20,861 nt of DNA from JAGXQV01 sp964527565 (GTDB taxonomy: Bacteria > Pseudomonadota > Gammaproteobacteria > Burkholderiales > Sulfuricellaceae), in NCBI GenBank assembly GCA_964527565.1, contig CAZGOY010000052.1, forward strand, positions 1 to 20,861, written 5' to 3'. The notes beneath the pieces were generated by a model that saw only the letters and a list, made by a program, of their open reading frames with translations, did not search any database and was not told the DNA's origin. Shown here piece by piece: positions 1 to 10,498 of this stretch. The translations under genes and the position numbers were made by a program. Position 1 is the first letter of the stretch. Each line of letters starts with the position of its first letter.

Positions 1-121
1 GAGGTAGGCACGGTGAGCTTGTTCGAACCACGCTATCGCGCACATTGCAAAATCCTATTAGATTATTCGCCCCGGAGGGCATACATTTAACCGTGCGTTT
101 CATTAACCGGAGGAAAAAGCC

Positions 122-2293
<2,172 letters not shown>

Positions 2294-2316
2294 TTCGGGA
2301 AGATAGGAACGGTAAA

Positions 2317-2336
2317 CCCCCGGCCTTGCCGGGGGG
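2317..2336 (+). terminator. Hairpin downstream of katG
   Basis: Perfect 8-bp inverted repeat, CCCCCGGC (2317-2324) and GCCGGGGG (2328-2335), with a CTT loop, 23 bases after the katG stop. No clear T-tract follows (GCACTTAAATG), so it may be a weak or Rho-assisted terminator, or a mRNA 3' stabilising hairpin. It separates katG from the defence block. Confidence 0.55.
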
Positions 2337-2547
2337 CACTTAAATGTCGCCAGCCTGTCCACTTGCAACGTCTCCTTCCAACTTTTCAAACAATCACTAA
2401 AATCCTTACCGTCGCAAATTTCCATCATCAAGACCAGGCTCGTTAGTAATAACCAGTGTTGTCGCAAGTTGTCCTTGTGTATCAAGTGAATGGTAAACTC
2501 AGTTCTTAAGATCAATCCAAGAGCTGCATGCTGCCGCCAAACCATAC
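2337..2547. other. Intergenic region katG-hsdR, edge of the defence block
   Basis: This stretch is visibly more AT-rich than the flanking genes. It must carry the promoter for the hsd operon, because transcription from katG faces a hairpin. I see possible -35/-10-like pieces (TTGTCC near 2469, TAAACT near 2494) but with 19-bp spacing, so I do not call a promoter. No tRNA, integrase or direct-repeat attachment site is recognisable. Confidence 0.5.
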
Positions 2548-5007
2548 ATGGATAAACGGGACTTTTCAGAGCGCGACATCTGCACCAAGTTCATTACTCC
2601 GGCTATTCAGCAAGCGGGGTGGCAGCAGCACCAATTCCGCGAAGAAGTGGTGCTCACGGATGGTCGCGTCATGGTGCGCGGCAAATTGGCTGCCCGCATC
2701 AAAAATCCCGATGCCAAAGGCGGGCCGAAGCGTGCCGACTTTGTGCTCTATGCAAGACCCAACATTCCTATCGCGGTAGTCGAAGCCAAGCAGGCAAAAT
2801 TTCAGGTGGGGCAGGGCATGCCGCAAGCTTTGCTTTATGCCGAAATGCTGGATGCCCCCTTTGCCATCAGCAGCAACGGCGACGGTTTTCTACTGCATGA
2901 CCGCACCGGTCTGACGCAACCGGTAGAGCGAGAACTTCACCTCGGCGAATTCCCCACGCTGGACGATCTCTGGCCGCTATACCAACAATGGAAAGGGCTG
3001 GCTGCCCCCGCTGCGGTTCGGCTTATCGAGCAACCCTTTCACACCGACGGTAGCGGTCGAGAACCGCGCTATTACCAGCGCGTGGCGATTAACCGCGCCA
3101 TCGAAGCCGTCGCCAAGGGGCAGCAGCGCGTGCTGCTGGTCATGGCAACCGGCACCGGCAAAACCTATACCGCGTTCCAGATCATCTGGCGCTTGTGGAA
3201 AGCCAAATCCAAAAAACGCATCCTGTTTCTGGCCGACCGCAATATTCTGGTAGACCAAACCATACAACAGGACTTCGCCCCCTTCGGTGAAGTGATGCAC
3301 AAGGTCACCAACCGCGAGGTCAAGAAAAATTACGAGATATATCTGGCGCTTTACCAGGCCGTGACCGGCAAGGAAGACTGGAAACAAATCTACCGGCAGT
3401 TTCCGGCAGACTTCTTCGACCTGGTCGTCATCGACGAATGCCACCGTGGCAGCGCCGCCGAAGATTCCGCCTGGCGCGAAGTACTCGACTACTTCAACAG
3501 CGCCACCCATCTGGGGCTAACCGCCACGCCCAAGGAAAAGACGCAGTTTGACAAGAAGAAGCAAGTGCGGGTTATCGAAGACCCCGAATTCAACTACAAG
3601 TATTTCGGCGAACCCATCTACACCTATTCGCTCAAGCAAGGCATAGAGGACGGCTTCCTCGCCCCCTACAAAGTCATCCGCATCGCCACCGATGTCGATG
3701 CGCTGGGCTACACCCCCGAAAAAGGCAAGATCGACAAGCTCGGACAAGCGGTCGAACAACGCCAGTACAACACCAAGGATTTCGACCGCAATCTGGTTTT
3801 GGAAAAGCGCACCCAGCTCGTGGCCGGCAAGATATGGGAATACCTCAAGGCCACCGACCCCATGGCAAAAACCATCGTCTTCTGCGATGACCAGGACCAC
3901 GCGGAGCGCATGCGCCAGGAACTGGTCAAGCTGATTCCCGCTGCGGCCAGCAACCGCCGCTACGTCATGCGCATCACCGGCGACGACAGCGAAGGCAAGG
4001 CGCAGCTCTCGTACTTCATCGACAACGACGAACCTTATCCCGTCATTGCCACCACCTCCAAGCTGCTCACCACGGGCGTTGATGCCAAGACCTGCAAGCT
4101 CATCGTGCTCGATCAAAACATCAACTCGATGACCGAGTTCAAGCAAATCATCGGTCGCGGCACCCGCCTGCGCGAGGACTACCAGAAGCTTTACTTCACC
4201 ATCATGGATTTCAAGGGCGCGACGCGCCTGTTTGCCGACCCGGATTTTGATGGCGACCCGGTGGTGATCTACGAACCCAAGCCCGATGAACCCGTCGTGC
4301 CGCCGGACATCACCGAACCCCTTGGTGTTAGCGAGCCGGAACCGCCACCCTATGGTCCCGGCACCAATGGCGGTGACGCAGGTAGTAGCGGTGGCGGCGG
4401 AGAAGGTCGAATCAAATACGTCATCGGCGACGTGAACGTGCGCCTGGCGGTGGAGCGTTCGCAATACCTCGATGCCGACGGCAAGCTGATTACCGAAGAC
4501 TACCGTGTCCTGCTCAAGGACGACATCAAGAAAGCCTTGCAAGCCGAGTTCGGCAACCTCACCGATTTCCTGCGCCGCTGGAACGCCGCCGAGCGCAAGC
4601 AAGCCGTGCTGGAAGAACTGGCCGAACATGGCGTGCCGCTACAGATATTGCAACAAGCCGTGGCTAATGGCAGCGAGCTGGACGCCTTCGACCTTGTCGC
4701 CCATGTCGCCTTCGACCAGAAGCCGCTCACCCGCCGCGAGCGCGCCAACAACGTCAAAAAGCACAACGTGTTCGGCAAATATGGCGAACAGGCGCGTGCC
4801 GTGCTGGAGGCCCTGCTCGAAAAATTCGCCGACCACGGCGTGCAGGACATCGAAGATGCCAAAGTGCTGGAGTTGCCGCCCTTCGACCAGTTCGGCAGCA
4901 AAACCCAAATCCGGCGCGGCATCTTTGGCGGCGTCGAGCAATACACCCGTGCCGTGCATGAGCTCGAACAAGCGCTCTACGACAGCCCCAACCAAAAACA
5001 AGCCTGA
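2548..5007 (+). CDS. hsdR: Type I restriction enzyme subunit R (HsdR, EcoEI-like)
   Basis: ATP-driven translocase and endonuclease subunit of a type I restriction complex; cuts unmodified DNA far from the recognition site when assembled with HsdM and HsdS. An N-terminal PD-(D/E)xK nuclease region is visible (Asp64 in RADFVLY, then Glu79-Ala-Lys81). Superfamily 2 helicase motifs follow: Walker A MATGTGKT at 199-206, DECH at 296-299, TATP at 325-328 and motif VI GRGTRLRED at about 536-544. A Gly/Pro-rich linker (about 590-620) leads to an EcoEI_R-type C-terminal domain that would contact the methylase. The 819-residue length fits the shorter type IB-like subunits rather than the roughly 1000-residue EcoKI or EcoR124 forms. 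No strong Shine-Dalgarno precedes the ATG. First gene of the operon; hsdM follows 17 bases later. No lesion is visible, so it appears functional. Confidence 0.96.
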   Translation: MDKRDFSERDICTKFITPAIQQAGWQQHQFREEVVLTDGRVMVRGKLAARIKNPDAKGGPKRADFVLYARPNIPIAVVEAKQAKFQVGQGMPQALLYAEMLDAPFAISSNGDGFLLHDRTGLTQPVERELHLGEFPTLDDLWPLYQQWKGLAAPAAVRLIEQPFHTDGSGREPRYYQRVAINRAIEAVAKGQQRVLLVMATGTGKTYTAFQIIWRLWKAKSKKRILFLADRNILVDQTIQQDFAPFGEVMHKVTNREVKKNYEIYLALYQAVTGKEDWKQIYRQFPADFFDLVVIDECHRGSAAEDSAWREVLDYFNSATHLGLTATPKEKTQFDKKKQVRVIEDPEFNYKYFGEPIYTYSLKQGIEDGFLAPYKVIRIATDVDALGYTPEKGKIDKLGQAVEQRQYNTKDFDRNLVLEKRTQLVAGKIWEYLKATDPMAKTIVFCDDQDHAERMRQELVKLIPAAASNRRYVMRITGDDSEGKAQLSYFIDNDEPYPVIATTSKLLTTGVDAKTCKLIVLDQNINSMTEFKQIIGRGTRLREDYQKLYFTIMDFKGATRLFADPDFDGDPVVIYEPKPDEPVVPPDITEPLGVSEPEPPPYGPGTNGGDAGSSGGGGEGRIKYVIGDVNVRLAVERSQYLDADGKLITEDYRVLLKDDIKKALQAEFGNLTDFLRRWNAAERKQAVLEELAEHGVPLQILQQAVANGSELDAFDLVAHVAFDQKPLTRRERANNVKKHNVFGKYGEQARAVLEALLEKFADHGVQDIEDAKVLELPPFDQFGSKTQIRRGIFGGVEQYTRAVHELEQALYDSPNQKQA

Positions 5008-5024
5008 CCAACGAGCAAAACGAT

Positions 5025-6806
5025 ATGAACCTCAGCAGCACCATCAAATCCATCCAGGACATCATGCGCAAGGACGACGGTGTCGATGGCGATGCCCAAA
5101 GACTCGGCCAGCTCACCTGGATGCTTTTTCTTAAAGTCTTCGACCAGCGCGAAGACGATTGGGAAGGGGATGCCCAAGAGCGGGGTGAAACCTATGTCTC
5201 CCCACTGGAAGCCAAATTCCGCTGGCGCAACTGGGCCGCCTACGTACCCGGCAAAGACGGAAAAAAAGCACCGCAAAAGACGCCGACTGAAATCATCGGC
5301 TTCGTCAACAACGAACTGTTCCCCGCACTGAAGGAACTGAAAGCGGATGTAGAGCCCATCTACAATGTCATTCGAGAGGTCTTCCGGGACGCCAACAATT
5401 ACATGAAGTCCGGCACCCAGATGCTGGCGGTGATCGAAAAACTGGAAGAGGCCATCAACTTCCACGAGTTCACAACGCGCTCGCAACTTGGGAAAGTTTA
5501 CGAGCAATTGCTCAACGATCTGCGTGGTGCCGGGAACGCGGGCGAATTTTATACGCCGCGCGCCATCACCGAGTTCATGGTTGATCGCGTCAATCCCCAG
5601 CTCGGAAAAAACGAAAAAATCCTCGATCCCGCCTGCGGCACAGGGGGGTTCCTGACCGCAGCCATAGATCATCTCAGGCAACAGCGCAAAATAGCCGAAG
5701 ACGAACACAGACTGCAAATCCTGGTGCGCGGCATTGAAAAAAAACAACTGCCGCACCTGCTGTGTACCACCAACATGCTACTACATGGCATAGACGTACC
5801 CAGCCAGATCGAACACAAAAACACGCTGGGCAAAGGCTGGAACGAGTGGAGCGCCAACGACAAGGTCGATTGCATCATCACCAACCCGCCGTTTGGCGGC
5901 TACGAAGACAATATTGCGGGCAGCGATTACCCGCCGGACCTGCGCACCCGCGAAACCGCCGACATGTTCATGGCGCTCATCATCAAAAAGTTGCTGAAAG
6001 AAAATGGCCGCGCTGCCGTGGTGCTGCCCGATGGTTTTTTGTTCGGTGACGGCATCAAAGGCACGCTGAAAAAATTGCTGCTGCGCGACTGCAAACTGCA
6101 CACCATCGTCCGTCTGCCCAAGGGCGTATTCGCCCCTTACACCACCATCAAAACCAACCTGCTGTTCTTTACCAAGGGTGAAAGGGTGGACGACGGCAGC
6201 GATCATTTTCACACCGATACCATCTGGTTCTACGAGCATCCCTACCCGGCGGGCTACAAAAGTTATTCCAAAACCAAGCCCATCCGTTTTGAGGAGTTCG
6301 CACCGATTCAAGCGTGGTGGGGCAATGAGGAAAATAATTTCGCCGAGCGCGAGGAAAGCGAACGAGCCTGGAAGGTCGATTTCAAAAGCAAACGCGAACA
6401 GGCCGAGGCTGTTGCCGCACCGCACTGGCAACGCGCCGAAGCGCTGAACAACGCCGCCGCCAAGCTGGAAGGCGAAGCCAGCGACTTGCGCAAAAGTCTG
6501 GTCGGCACACTGGATGCCGCCCACCGCGAAACAGTCGAACTCCAGATTGCCGGCCTGCGCGCACAGGCCGAACCGCTGCGCCTGCAAGCCCGCGACGCCC
6601 AAGCCGCAGGCGACCGCCTCTACTGGCCGATCTTCAATCTGGACTTGCCCAATCAGCGCGCCCCCCAGGAAGAAACCCACGACCCCGACGTGCTGCTGGA
6701 AAAATACAAAAAACTGCTGGGCGAAATCGAGGAAACCGAAAACCAGCTCAAAAGCGAACTGGCCGCCGCGCTGGCGCACCACTTCAGCCCGGAGGCTGCC
6801 GCATGA
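5025..6806 (+). CDS. hsdM: Type I restriction-modification methyltransferase HsdM
   Basis: N6-adenine methyltransferase subunit that modifies host DNA and forms the M2S core with HsdS. The N-terminal HsdM_N helical region (about 1-150, including TWMLFLKVFDQRE) is followed by the Rossmann methylase domain. The SAM-binding motif I DPACGTGGF is at 201-209 and the catalytic N6-adenine motif NPPFGG at 287-292. From about 430 to 530 there is a charged, Ala/Glu/Lys-rich stretch that should form coiled coil, followed by a helical tail (EKYKKLLGEIEETENQLKS) of the sort that packs against HsdS. At 593 residues it is complete. Its stop overlaps the start of the next gene (ATGA), suggesting coupled translation. 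The interposed nuclease gene means hsdM and hsdS are not adjacent. Confidence 0.96.
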   Translation: MNLSSTIKSIQDIMRKDDGVDGDAQRLGQLTWMLFLKVFDQREDDWEGDAQERGETYVSPLEAKFRWRNWAAYVPGKDGKKAPQKTPTEIIGFVNNELFPALKELKADVEPIYNVIREVFRDANNYMKSGTQMLAVIEKLEEAINFHEFTTRSQLGKVYEQLLNDLRGAGNAGEFYTPRAITEFMVDRVNPQLGKNEKILDPACGTGGFLTAAIDHLRQQRKIAEDEHRLQILVRGIEKKQLPHLLCTTNMLLHGIDVPSQIEHKNTLGKGWNEWSANDKVDCIITNPPFGGYEDNIAGSDYPPDLRTRETADMFMALIIKKLLKENGRAAVVLPDGFLFGDGIKGTLKKLLLRDCKLHTIVRLPKGVFAPYTTIKTNLLFFTKGERVDDGSDHFHTDTIWFYEHPYPAGYKSYSKTKPIRFEEFAPIQAWWGNEENNFAEREESERAWKVDFKSKREQAEAVAAPHWQRAEALNNAAAKLEGEASDLRKSLVGTLDAAHRETVELQIAGLRAQAEPLRLQARDAQAAGDRLYWPIFNLDLPNQRAPQEETHDPDVLLEKYKKLLGEIEETENQLKSELAAALAHHFSPEAAA

Positions 6807-7744
6807 AGTCCGCGCTGCCGGAGAGCGCCGCGCCGCAACTGCTGGGTGACATCCGCCAACTGATCGAAGCCAGCCGCGCCGAACTGGCTGTCGCCGTCAA
6901 CAGTGCTTTGACCCAACTCTACTGGAGCATCGGCCAACGTATCCGTACCGAAGTGCTGCAAGGCGAACGCGCCGCCTACGGCGAGCAAATTGTCTCCGCA
7001 CTGGCTAGACAATTGGAAGCCGACTACGGGCGAGGCTTCTCCGGCAAGAACCTGCGCCACATGCTGCGTTTCGCCGAAGCCATCCCCTCGGAGGAAATTG
7101 TCTCCGCAGTGCGGAGACAATTGAGCTGGACGCACATCAAAACCCTGATCTACATCGACGACCCGCTCAAGCGCGACTTCTACCTGCAAATGTGCCAGCA
7201 AGAACGCTGGAGCACCCGCACCCTGCAACAGCGGCTCGATTCCATGCTATTCGAGCGCACTGCGCTGTCGCGCCAGCCCGACGAACTACTGGCGCAGGAA
7301 CTCGCCATCCTGCGCGAGCTGGAAGATTTCCTGTTGGAACTGGGCGCGGGTTTCACCTTCGTCGCCCGCCAGAAACGCCTCCAGATCGACAACGACGACT
7401 TCTACATCGACCTGCTGCTCTACAACCGCCGCCTCAAGCGCCTGGTCGCCATCGACCTCAAACTCGGCGATTTCAAAGCCGCCGACAAAGGCCAGATGGA
7501 GCTCTACCTGCGCTGGCTCGCCAAACACGAACAGGAAGCCGGCGAGGCTGCACCTCTCGGCATCATCCTGTGCAGCGGCAAAAAACAGGAACAGATCGAA
7601 CTGCTGGAACTGGATGCCAGCGGCATCCACGTCGCCGAATACCTCACCAGCCTGCCGCCCAAGGAAGTGCTGCAACAAAAGCTGCACGAAGCCATCGCCC
7701 GCTCCCGCGCGCGGCTGGACAACCGCAACGAGGAACAAGCCTAA
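6803..7744 (+). CDS. YhcG / DUF1016-type PDDEXK nuclease
   Basis: Member of the YhcG (DUF1016) family, predicted PD-(D/E)xK-fold nucleases often encoded inside or beside type I restriction loci; the biochemical role of most members is not settled. The helical N-terminal half (about 1-150) contains LYWSIGQRI, YGRGFSGKNLRHMLRFAE and QLSWTHIKTLIYIDDPLKRDFY, all typical of the family. The C-terminal half has the nuclease core: YIDLLLYNRRLKRLVAIDLK, where Asp and the later Asp-Leu-Lys are likely metal/catalytic residues, then GQMELYLRWL. At 313 residues it is slightly shorter than E. coli YhcG. GGAGG at 6792-6796 supports the start, which overlaps hsdM by four bases; the stop overlaps the hsdS ATG (TAATG). 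Two copies of a palindromic sequence lie within the coding region (see separate entries). Confidence 0.9.
   Translation: MKSALPESAAPQLLGDIRQLIEASRAELAVAVNSALTQLYWSIGQRIRTEVLQGERAAYGEQIVSALARQLEADYGRGFSGKNLRHMLRFAEAIPSEEIVSAVRRQLSWTHIKTLIYIDDPLKRDFYLQMCQQERWSTRTLQQRLDSMLFERTALSRQPDELLAQELAILRELEDFLLELGAGFTFVARQKRLQIDNDDFYIDLLLYNRRLKRLVAIDLKLGDFKAADKGQMELYLRWLAKHEQEAGEAAPLGIILCSGKKQEQIELLELDASGIHVAEYLTSLPPKEVLQQKLHEAIARSRARLDNRNEEQA
6988..7014. repeat. Imperfect palindrome inside the YhcG-type gene, copy 1
   Basis: AATTGTCTCCGC (6988-6999), loop ACT, then GGCTAGACAATT (7003-7014). Eight outer bases of each arm pair perfectly and three inner positions mismatch. The left arm is identical over 12 bases to the left arm of the palindrome at 7096. 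It encodes Ile-Val-Ser-Ala-Leu-Ala-Arg-Gln-Leu in the nuclease frame. Confidence 0.8.
7096..7122. repeat. Perfect 12+12 palindrome inside the YhcG-type gene, copy 2
   Basis: AATTGTCTCCGC (7096-7107), loop AGT (7108-7110), GCGGAGACAATT (7111-7122): a perfect inverted repeat lying wholly within codons for Ile-Val-Ser-Ala-Val-Arg-Arg-Gln-Leu. It is in the same reading phase as copy 1, exactly 108 bases (36 codons) downstream. Could be an mRNA hairpin or a DNA-binding site. Confidence 0.85.
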
Positions 7745-9726
7745 TGGACGCACAGCAGTTTTTGGCGGAGTTCGGGCATATTGCGAATGCGCCGGGGGGC
7801 GTGGCGAAGTTGCGGGAGATGATTCTTGATTTGGCAATCAGAGGGGAGTTGCTTTCCTCTTCTGCGAGCGCTTCGGATGCTCGCGTACTATTGTCTGAAA
7901 TTGAGAACTTTCGAATAGATTTGATTAGGTCTGGAAAGTTAAGGCGACCAACCCCATTGCCAGAAATTAGTGCTTCAGAGCTTGCATTCCAACTCCCGGC
8001 AAATTGGGCTTTTGAACGGCTCGGTAATGTTTGCGAAATTGTTCGGGGAGTTACTTTCTCATCCTCTAAAAAGCAGACGACACGCTCCACTGATTCAGTG
8101 GTTTGCCTTCGCACCAGTAATGTCCAAGCGGAAATCGATTGGGACGATTTGATTTTCATTGACCCGCAATTGGTGGGGAGGGATGACCAGTGGGTCGAAA
8201 AAGGCGACACCATGATCTCAATGGCAAATAGCTATGAGCTCGTCGGCAAAGTGGCCTTGGTACGAAAAGTAAAAGAGCGAGCAACATTCGGCGGATTTAT
8301 CGCCGCCGTTCGCCCGCATGTCCTAGAGCCTGAGTACATCTATCTCATGCTGCGCAGCCCTTATATGCAATCAAGGATGCGCGTTACCGCAAGCCAGACA
8401 ACCAATATCGCCAATATCTCACTGGGTGGAATGCGGCCAATACCAACTCCCATTCCGCCCAAGGAAGAACAATCCCGCATCGTCGCAAAAGTCGATGAGC
8501 TGATGGCCTTGTGCGACACGCTGGAAGCGCAGCAGCAAGCGCGCCGCAAGCTGCAAAACAATCTAAGGCTGTCCACCCTGCAAACCGTCGCCGCCGCCAG
8601 CAGTCCGCACGAACTGCAAGCCGCCTGGTCGCGCCTTTCCGACAACTTCGGAAGGCTTTTTCATGCGCCGGAGGATGTGGCTGATCTCAGAAAGATGATC
8701 GCCGAACTCGCAATCTGTGGTGCGCTTGATGCGTTGAGTGAACCAACCGATATAACAACAGTTGATGTCTATTTGGCTGATCTGGCAAGCAAGAAGTCGG
8801 GCAAAAGATTTGCCAAATCCACCCAGACGGAAGAGGAAATCTCACTGCCGAATGGATGGCGCTGGGTTCTCTTGGAAGAGTTACTGGCGGACTCCGAATC
8901 AGGATGGAGCCCCAAATGTGATGCAGAGCCACGGCGCAACGGAGAATGGGGTGTGCTAAAAGTTAGCGCGGTGACATGGGGCGTCTTCAAGCCCGAAGAA
9001 AACAAGCGTTTGCCTTCATCGCTTGAATCCAGACCTGAGTGCGAAGTGAAACCAGGCGACTTCATGTTATCCCGCGCCAACACGGCAGAGCTTGTTGCTC
9101 GCAGCGTTATCGCCCCAGATGACTGCCCCGAGAAGCTATTGATGAGCGACAAAATTGTTCGCCTCAAATTCCTGGATGACAAGCTCAAACCGTGGGTAAA
9201 TTTGGTTAACAATTCGGATTTGGCGCGCGCGTATTACAAGGCAAGAGCAACCGGCACCAGCGATTCAATGCGCAATGTTTCGCGTCAGGTCATTCACGAG
9301 CTACCCATCCCACTTCCCCCTATACAAGTGCAGGAGCGGGTATTACAGACCTTAAGTCGGTTGATGCGTATTTGCGATGAGCTGGAACGACAAGCGTCAT
9401 CGCGTATGAAATTGAGTGCTCAACTTTCAACGACAGCCGTTTCCAGCATCACCGGCATCACCACCGCCCCCCAAGAGGAACCCATGAAAGCCCCGCAAAC
9501 TGAACTGATTGCACCAGTGCGCCTGGGGCTAGCTCCCGACGTGAAAGACCACGCGCCGCTGGCTACCCTCCTTGCCCGCCACAACGGCGAGATGTCTGCC
9601 AAGGATTTGTGGCAGCGCTTCGGCGGCGAGATCGATGCGTTTTACGCGCAACTGAAAACCGAGGTGGCGCACGGCTGGATATGTGAGCCTGCCGGGGCGG
9701 AGATGCGCGAAGTGGAGACGGGCTGA
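7744..9726 (+). CDS. hsdS: Type I restriction specificity subunit HsdS
   Basis: DNA-recognition subunit that sets the target of both restriction and methylation. Two half-repeats are visible: each starts with a helical LR-x-MI-x-x-LAI segment (about 20-34 and 315-328). Each then has a target recognition domain opening with an LPxxW motif (LPANWAFERLG near 84 and LPNGWRWVLLEELL near 367) and ending in a conserved helix (PPKEEQSRIVAKVDELM near 237; PPIQVQERVLQTLSRLM near 522). The recognition domains are more AT-rich than the conserved spacers, as expected for modules exchanged by recombination. At 660 residues it is longer than a typical 400-450-residue HsdS. A C-terminal tail (about 600-660, APLATLLARHNGEMSAKDLWQRF) looks like an added winged-helix domain. 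I chose ATG 7744, which overlaps the upstream stop (TAATG), over a longer in-frame start at 7192 that would lie inside the nuclease gene. Confidence 0.94.
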   Translation: MDAQQFLAEFGHIANAPGGVAKLREMILDLAIRGELLSSSASASDARVLLSEIENFRIDLIRSGKLRRPTPLPEISASELAFQLPANWAFERLGNVCEIVRGVTFSSSKKQTTRSTDSVVCLRTSNVQAEIDWDDLIFIDPQLVGRDDQWVEKGDTMISMANSYELVGKVALVRKVKERATFGGFIAAVRPHVLEPEYIYLMLRSPYMQSRMRVTASQTTNIANISLGGMRPIPTPIPPKEEQSRIVAKVDELMALCDTLEAQQQARRKLQNNLRLSTLQTVAAASSPHELQAAWSRLSDNFGRLFHAPEDVADLRKMIAELAICGALDALSEPTDITTVDVYLADLASKKSGKRFAKSTQTEEEISLPNGWRWVLLEELLADSESGWSPKCDAEPRRNGEWGVLKVSAVTWGVFKPEENKRLPSSLESRPECEVKPGDFMLSRANTAELVARSVIAPDDCPEKLLMSDKIVRLKFLDDKLKPWVNLVNNSDLARAYYKARATGTSDSMRNVSRQVIHELPIPLPPIQVQERVLQTLSRLMRICDELERQASSRMKLSAQLSTTAVSSITGITTAPQEEPMKAPQTELIAPVRLGLAPDVKDHAPLATLLARHNGEMSAKDLWQRFGGEIDAFYAQLKTEVAHGWICEPAGAEMREVETG

Positions 9727-10298
9727 TGCCGACCTGCTGGATCATCGCCGGGCCGAACGGGGCGGGCAAGACAACCTTTGCGCTGGAATATTTGCCCGCT
9801 GTGGCTCTCTGCCGGCGTTTTATCAATGCGGATCTGATTGCCGCCGGGCTGTCGCCGCTGGCGCCCGAACAGCAGTTGCGCGCTGCCAGCCGCTTGTTCC
9901 TGCGCGAAATCGAAGACTGCATCGATGCCCGGCAAGACTTTGCCTTTGAGACGACGCTCGCTGGGCGGTCGTACCTCAAACTCCTTCAACGCTTGCAGGC
10001 GCAGGCGTGGCGCGTAGAGCTGATCTACCTGGCGCTGCCGAGCACTGAAATGTCACGTCTGCGTGTGGCGGAGCGTGTCGCGCACGGTGGACACGACATT
10101 CCTGCGGACGATATTGTGCGGCGCTTTCCGCGCAGCCTGCACAACCTTTTTCATCTGTTCGCTGCGCAAGTCCACCAGACACGTTGCTTCATGAACAGTG
10201 GCGAAATTCCCGGGCTGGTGTTTCAGCAGAACGGTGCGCAACGTGTAATATTTCACCCTGAATTTTTCGAGTTGTTGTTAAAGGAGGCACAGCCATGA
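9726..10298 (+). CDS. Zeta-toxin-like P-loop kinase/ATPase
   Basis: Small P-loop protein of the zeta-toxin / COG4185 type. Walker A is GPNGAGKTT at residues 9-17, followed by FINADLIAAGLSPL and FAFETTLAGRSYLKLLQRL, both typical of this family, then LIYLALPSTEMSRLRVAERV with the arginine-rich region thought to contact nucleotide phosphates. Classical zeta toxins phosphorylate UDP-N-acetylglucosamine, but COG4185 members are mostly uncharacterised and the substrate here cannot be read from sequence. At 190 residues it is complete but shorter than the streptococcal zeta toxin. No epsilon-type antitoxin precedes it; the gene downstream is a candidate partner. The ATG overlaps the hsdS stop by one base and the stop overlaps the next ATG (ATGA), so it belongs to the same transcription unit as hsdS. 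Confidence 0.82.
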   Translation: MPTCWIIAGPNGAGKTTFALEYLPAVALCRRFINADLIAAGLSPLAPEQQLRAASRLFLREIEDCIDARQDFAFETTLAGRSYLKLLQRLQAQAWRVELIYLALPSTEMSRLRVAERVAHGGHDIPADDIVRRFPRSLHNLFHLFAAQVHQTRCFMNSGEIPGLVFQQNGAQRVIFHPEFFELLLKEAQP

Positions 10299-10483
10299 GC
10301 GTTCAGCTCCATCCCACCCCCAGCCCCGACACGCAAGCCATGCTCGACTGCCTGCGTCTGGCCGTTGAGAAGACGCTGGAGCGCAAGCGGCGGCTCGGGC
10401 AGTACGTGGTGCAATGGTCGGGCAAGGCCCCGGTTGCCGTGGGGGGGGATGCGCCTATTGCGTCACAACCCAAGCTCGGCTAG
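10295..10483 (+). CDS. Small protein, candidate partner of the zeta-like gene
   Basis: 62 residues, not assigned to a named family with certainty. The N-terminal half is predicted helical (DTQAMLDCLRLAVEKTLERK) and is followed by RRLGQYVVQWSGKAPVAVG, which looks like a short beta hairpin. Similar short proteins with the pattern KRRLGxxxVxW accompany COG4185 zeta-like genes, from my recollection of the family rather than any search. A strong Shine-Dalgarno AAGGAGG (10281-10287) sits eight bases before the ATG, and the start overlaps the zeta-like stop by four bases. The coupling suggests an antitoxin or accessory subunit, but this is inference. The stop is followed by only 15 bases before the ATPase gene. 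Confidence 0.7.
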   Translation: MSVQLHPTPSPDTQAMLDCLRLAVEKTLERKRRLGQYVVQWSGKAPVAVGGDAPIASQPKLG

Positions 10484-10498
10484 CAACAATCAATCATC

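Noticed and set aside
2294..2547. Integration site or tRNA remnant at the left edge of the defence block
   Set aside because: I found no tRNA cloverleaf, integrase or matching repeat near 14.9-15.4 kb.
3517..4629. 370-codon minus-strand open frame opposite hsdR
   Set aside because: Antisense shadow; hsdR has all helicase motifs over the same bases and the minus-strand product shows no recognisable domain.
5781..6782. 333-codon minus-strand open frame opposite hsdM
   Set aside because: Antisense shadow with Phe/Gln/Val-rich composition typical of reversed coding sequence.
7192..7743. N-terminal extension of hsdS inside the nuclease gene
   Set aside because: The extension is Arg/Pro/His-rich shadow sequence; the HsdS family start and the TAATG overlap favour ATG 7744.
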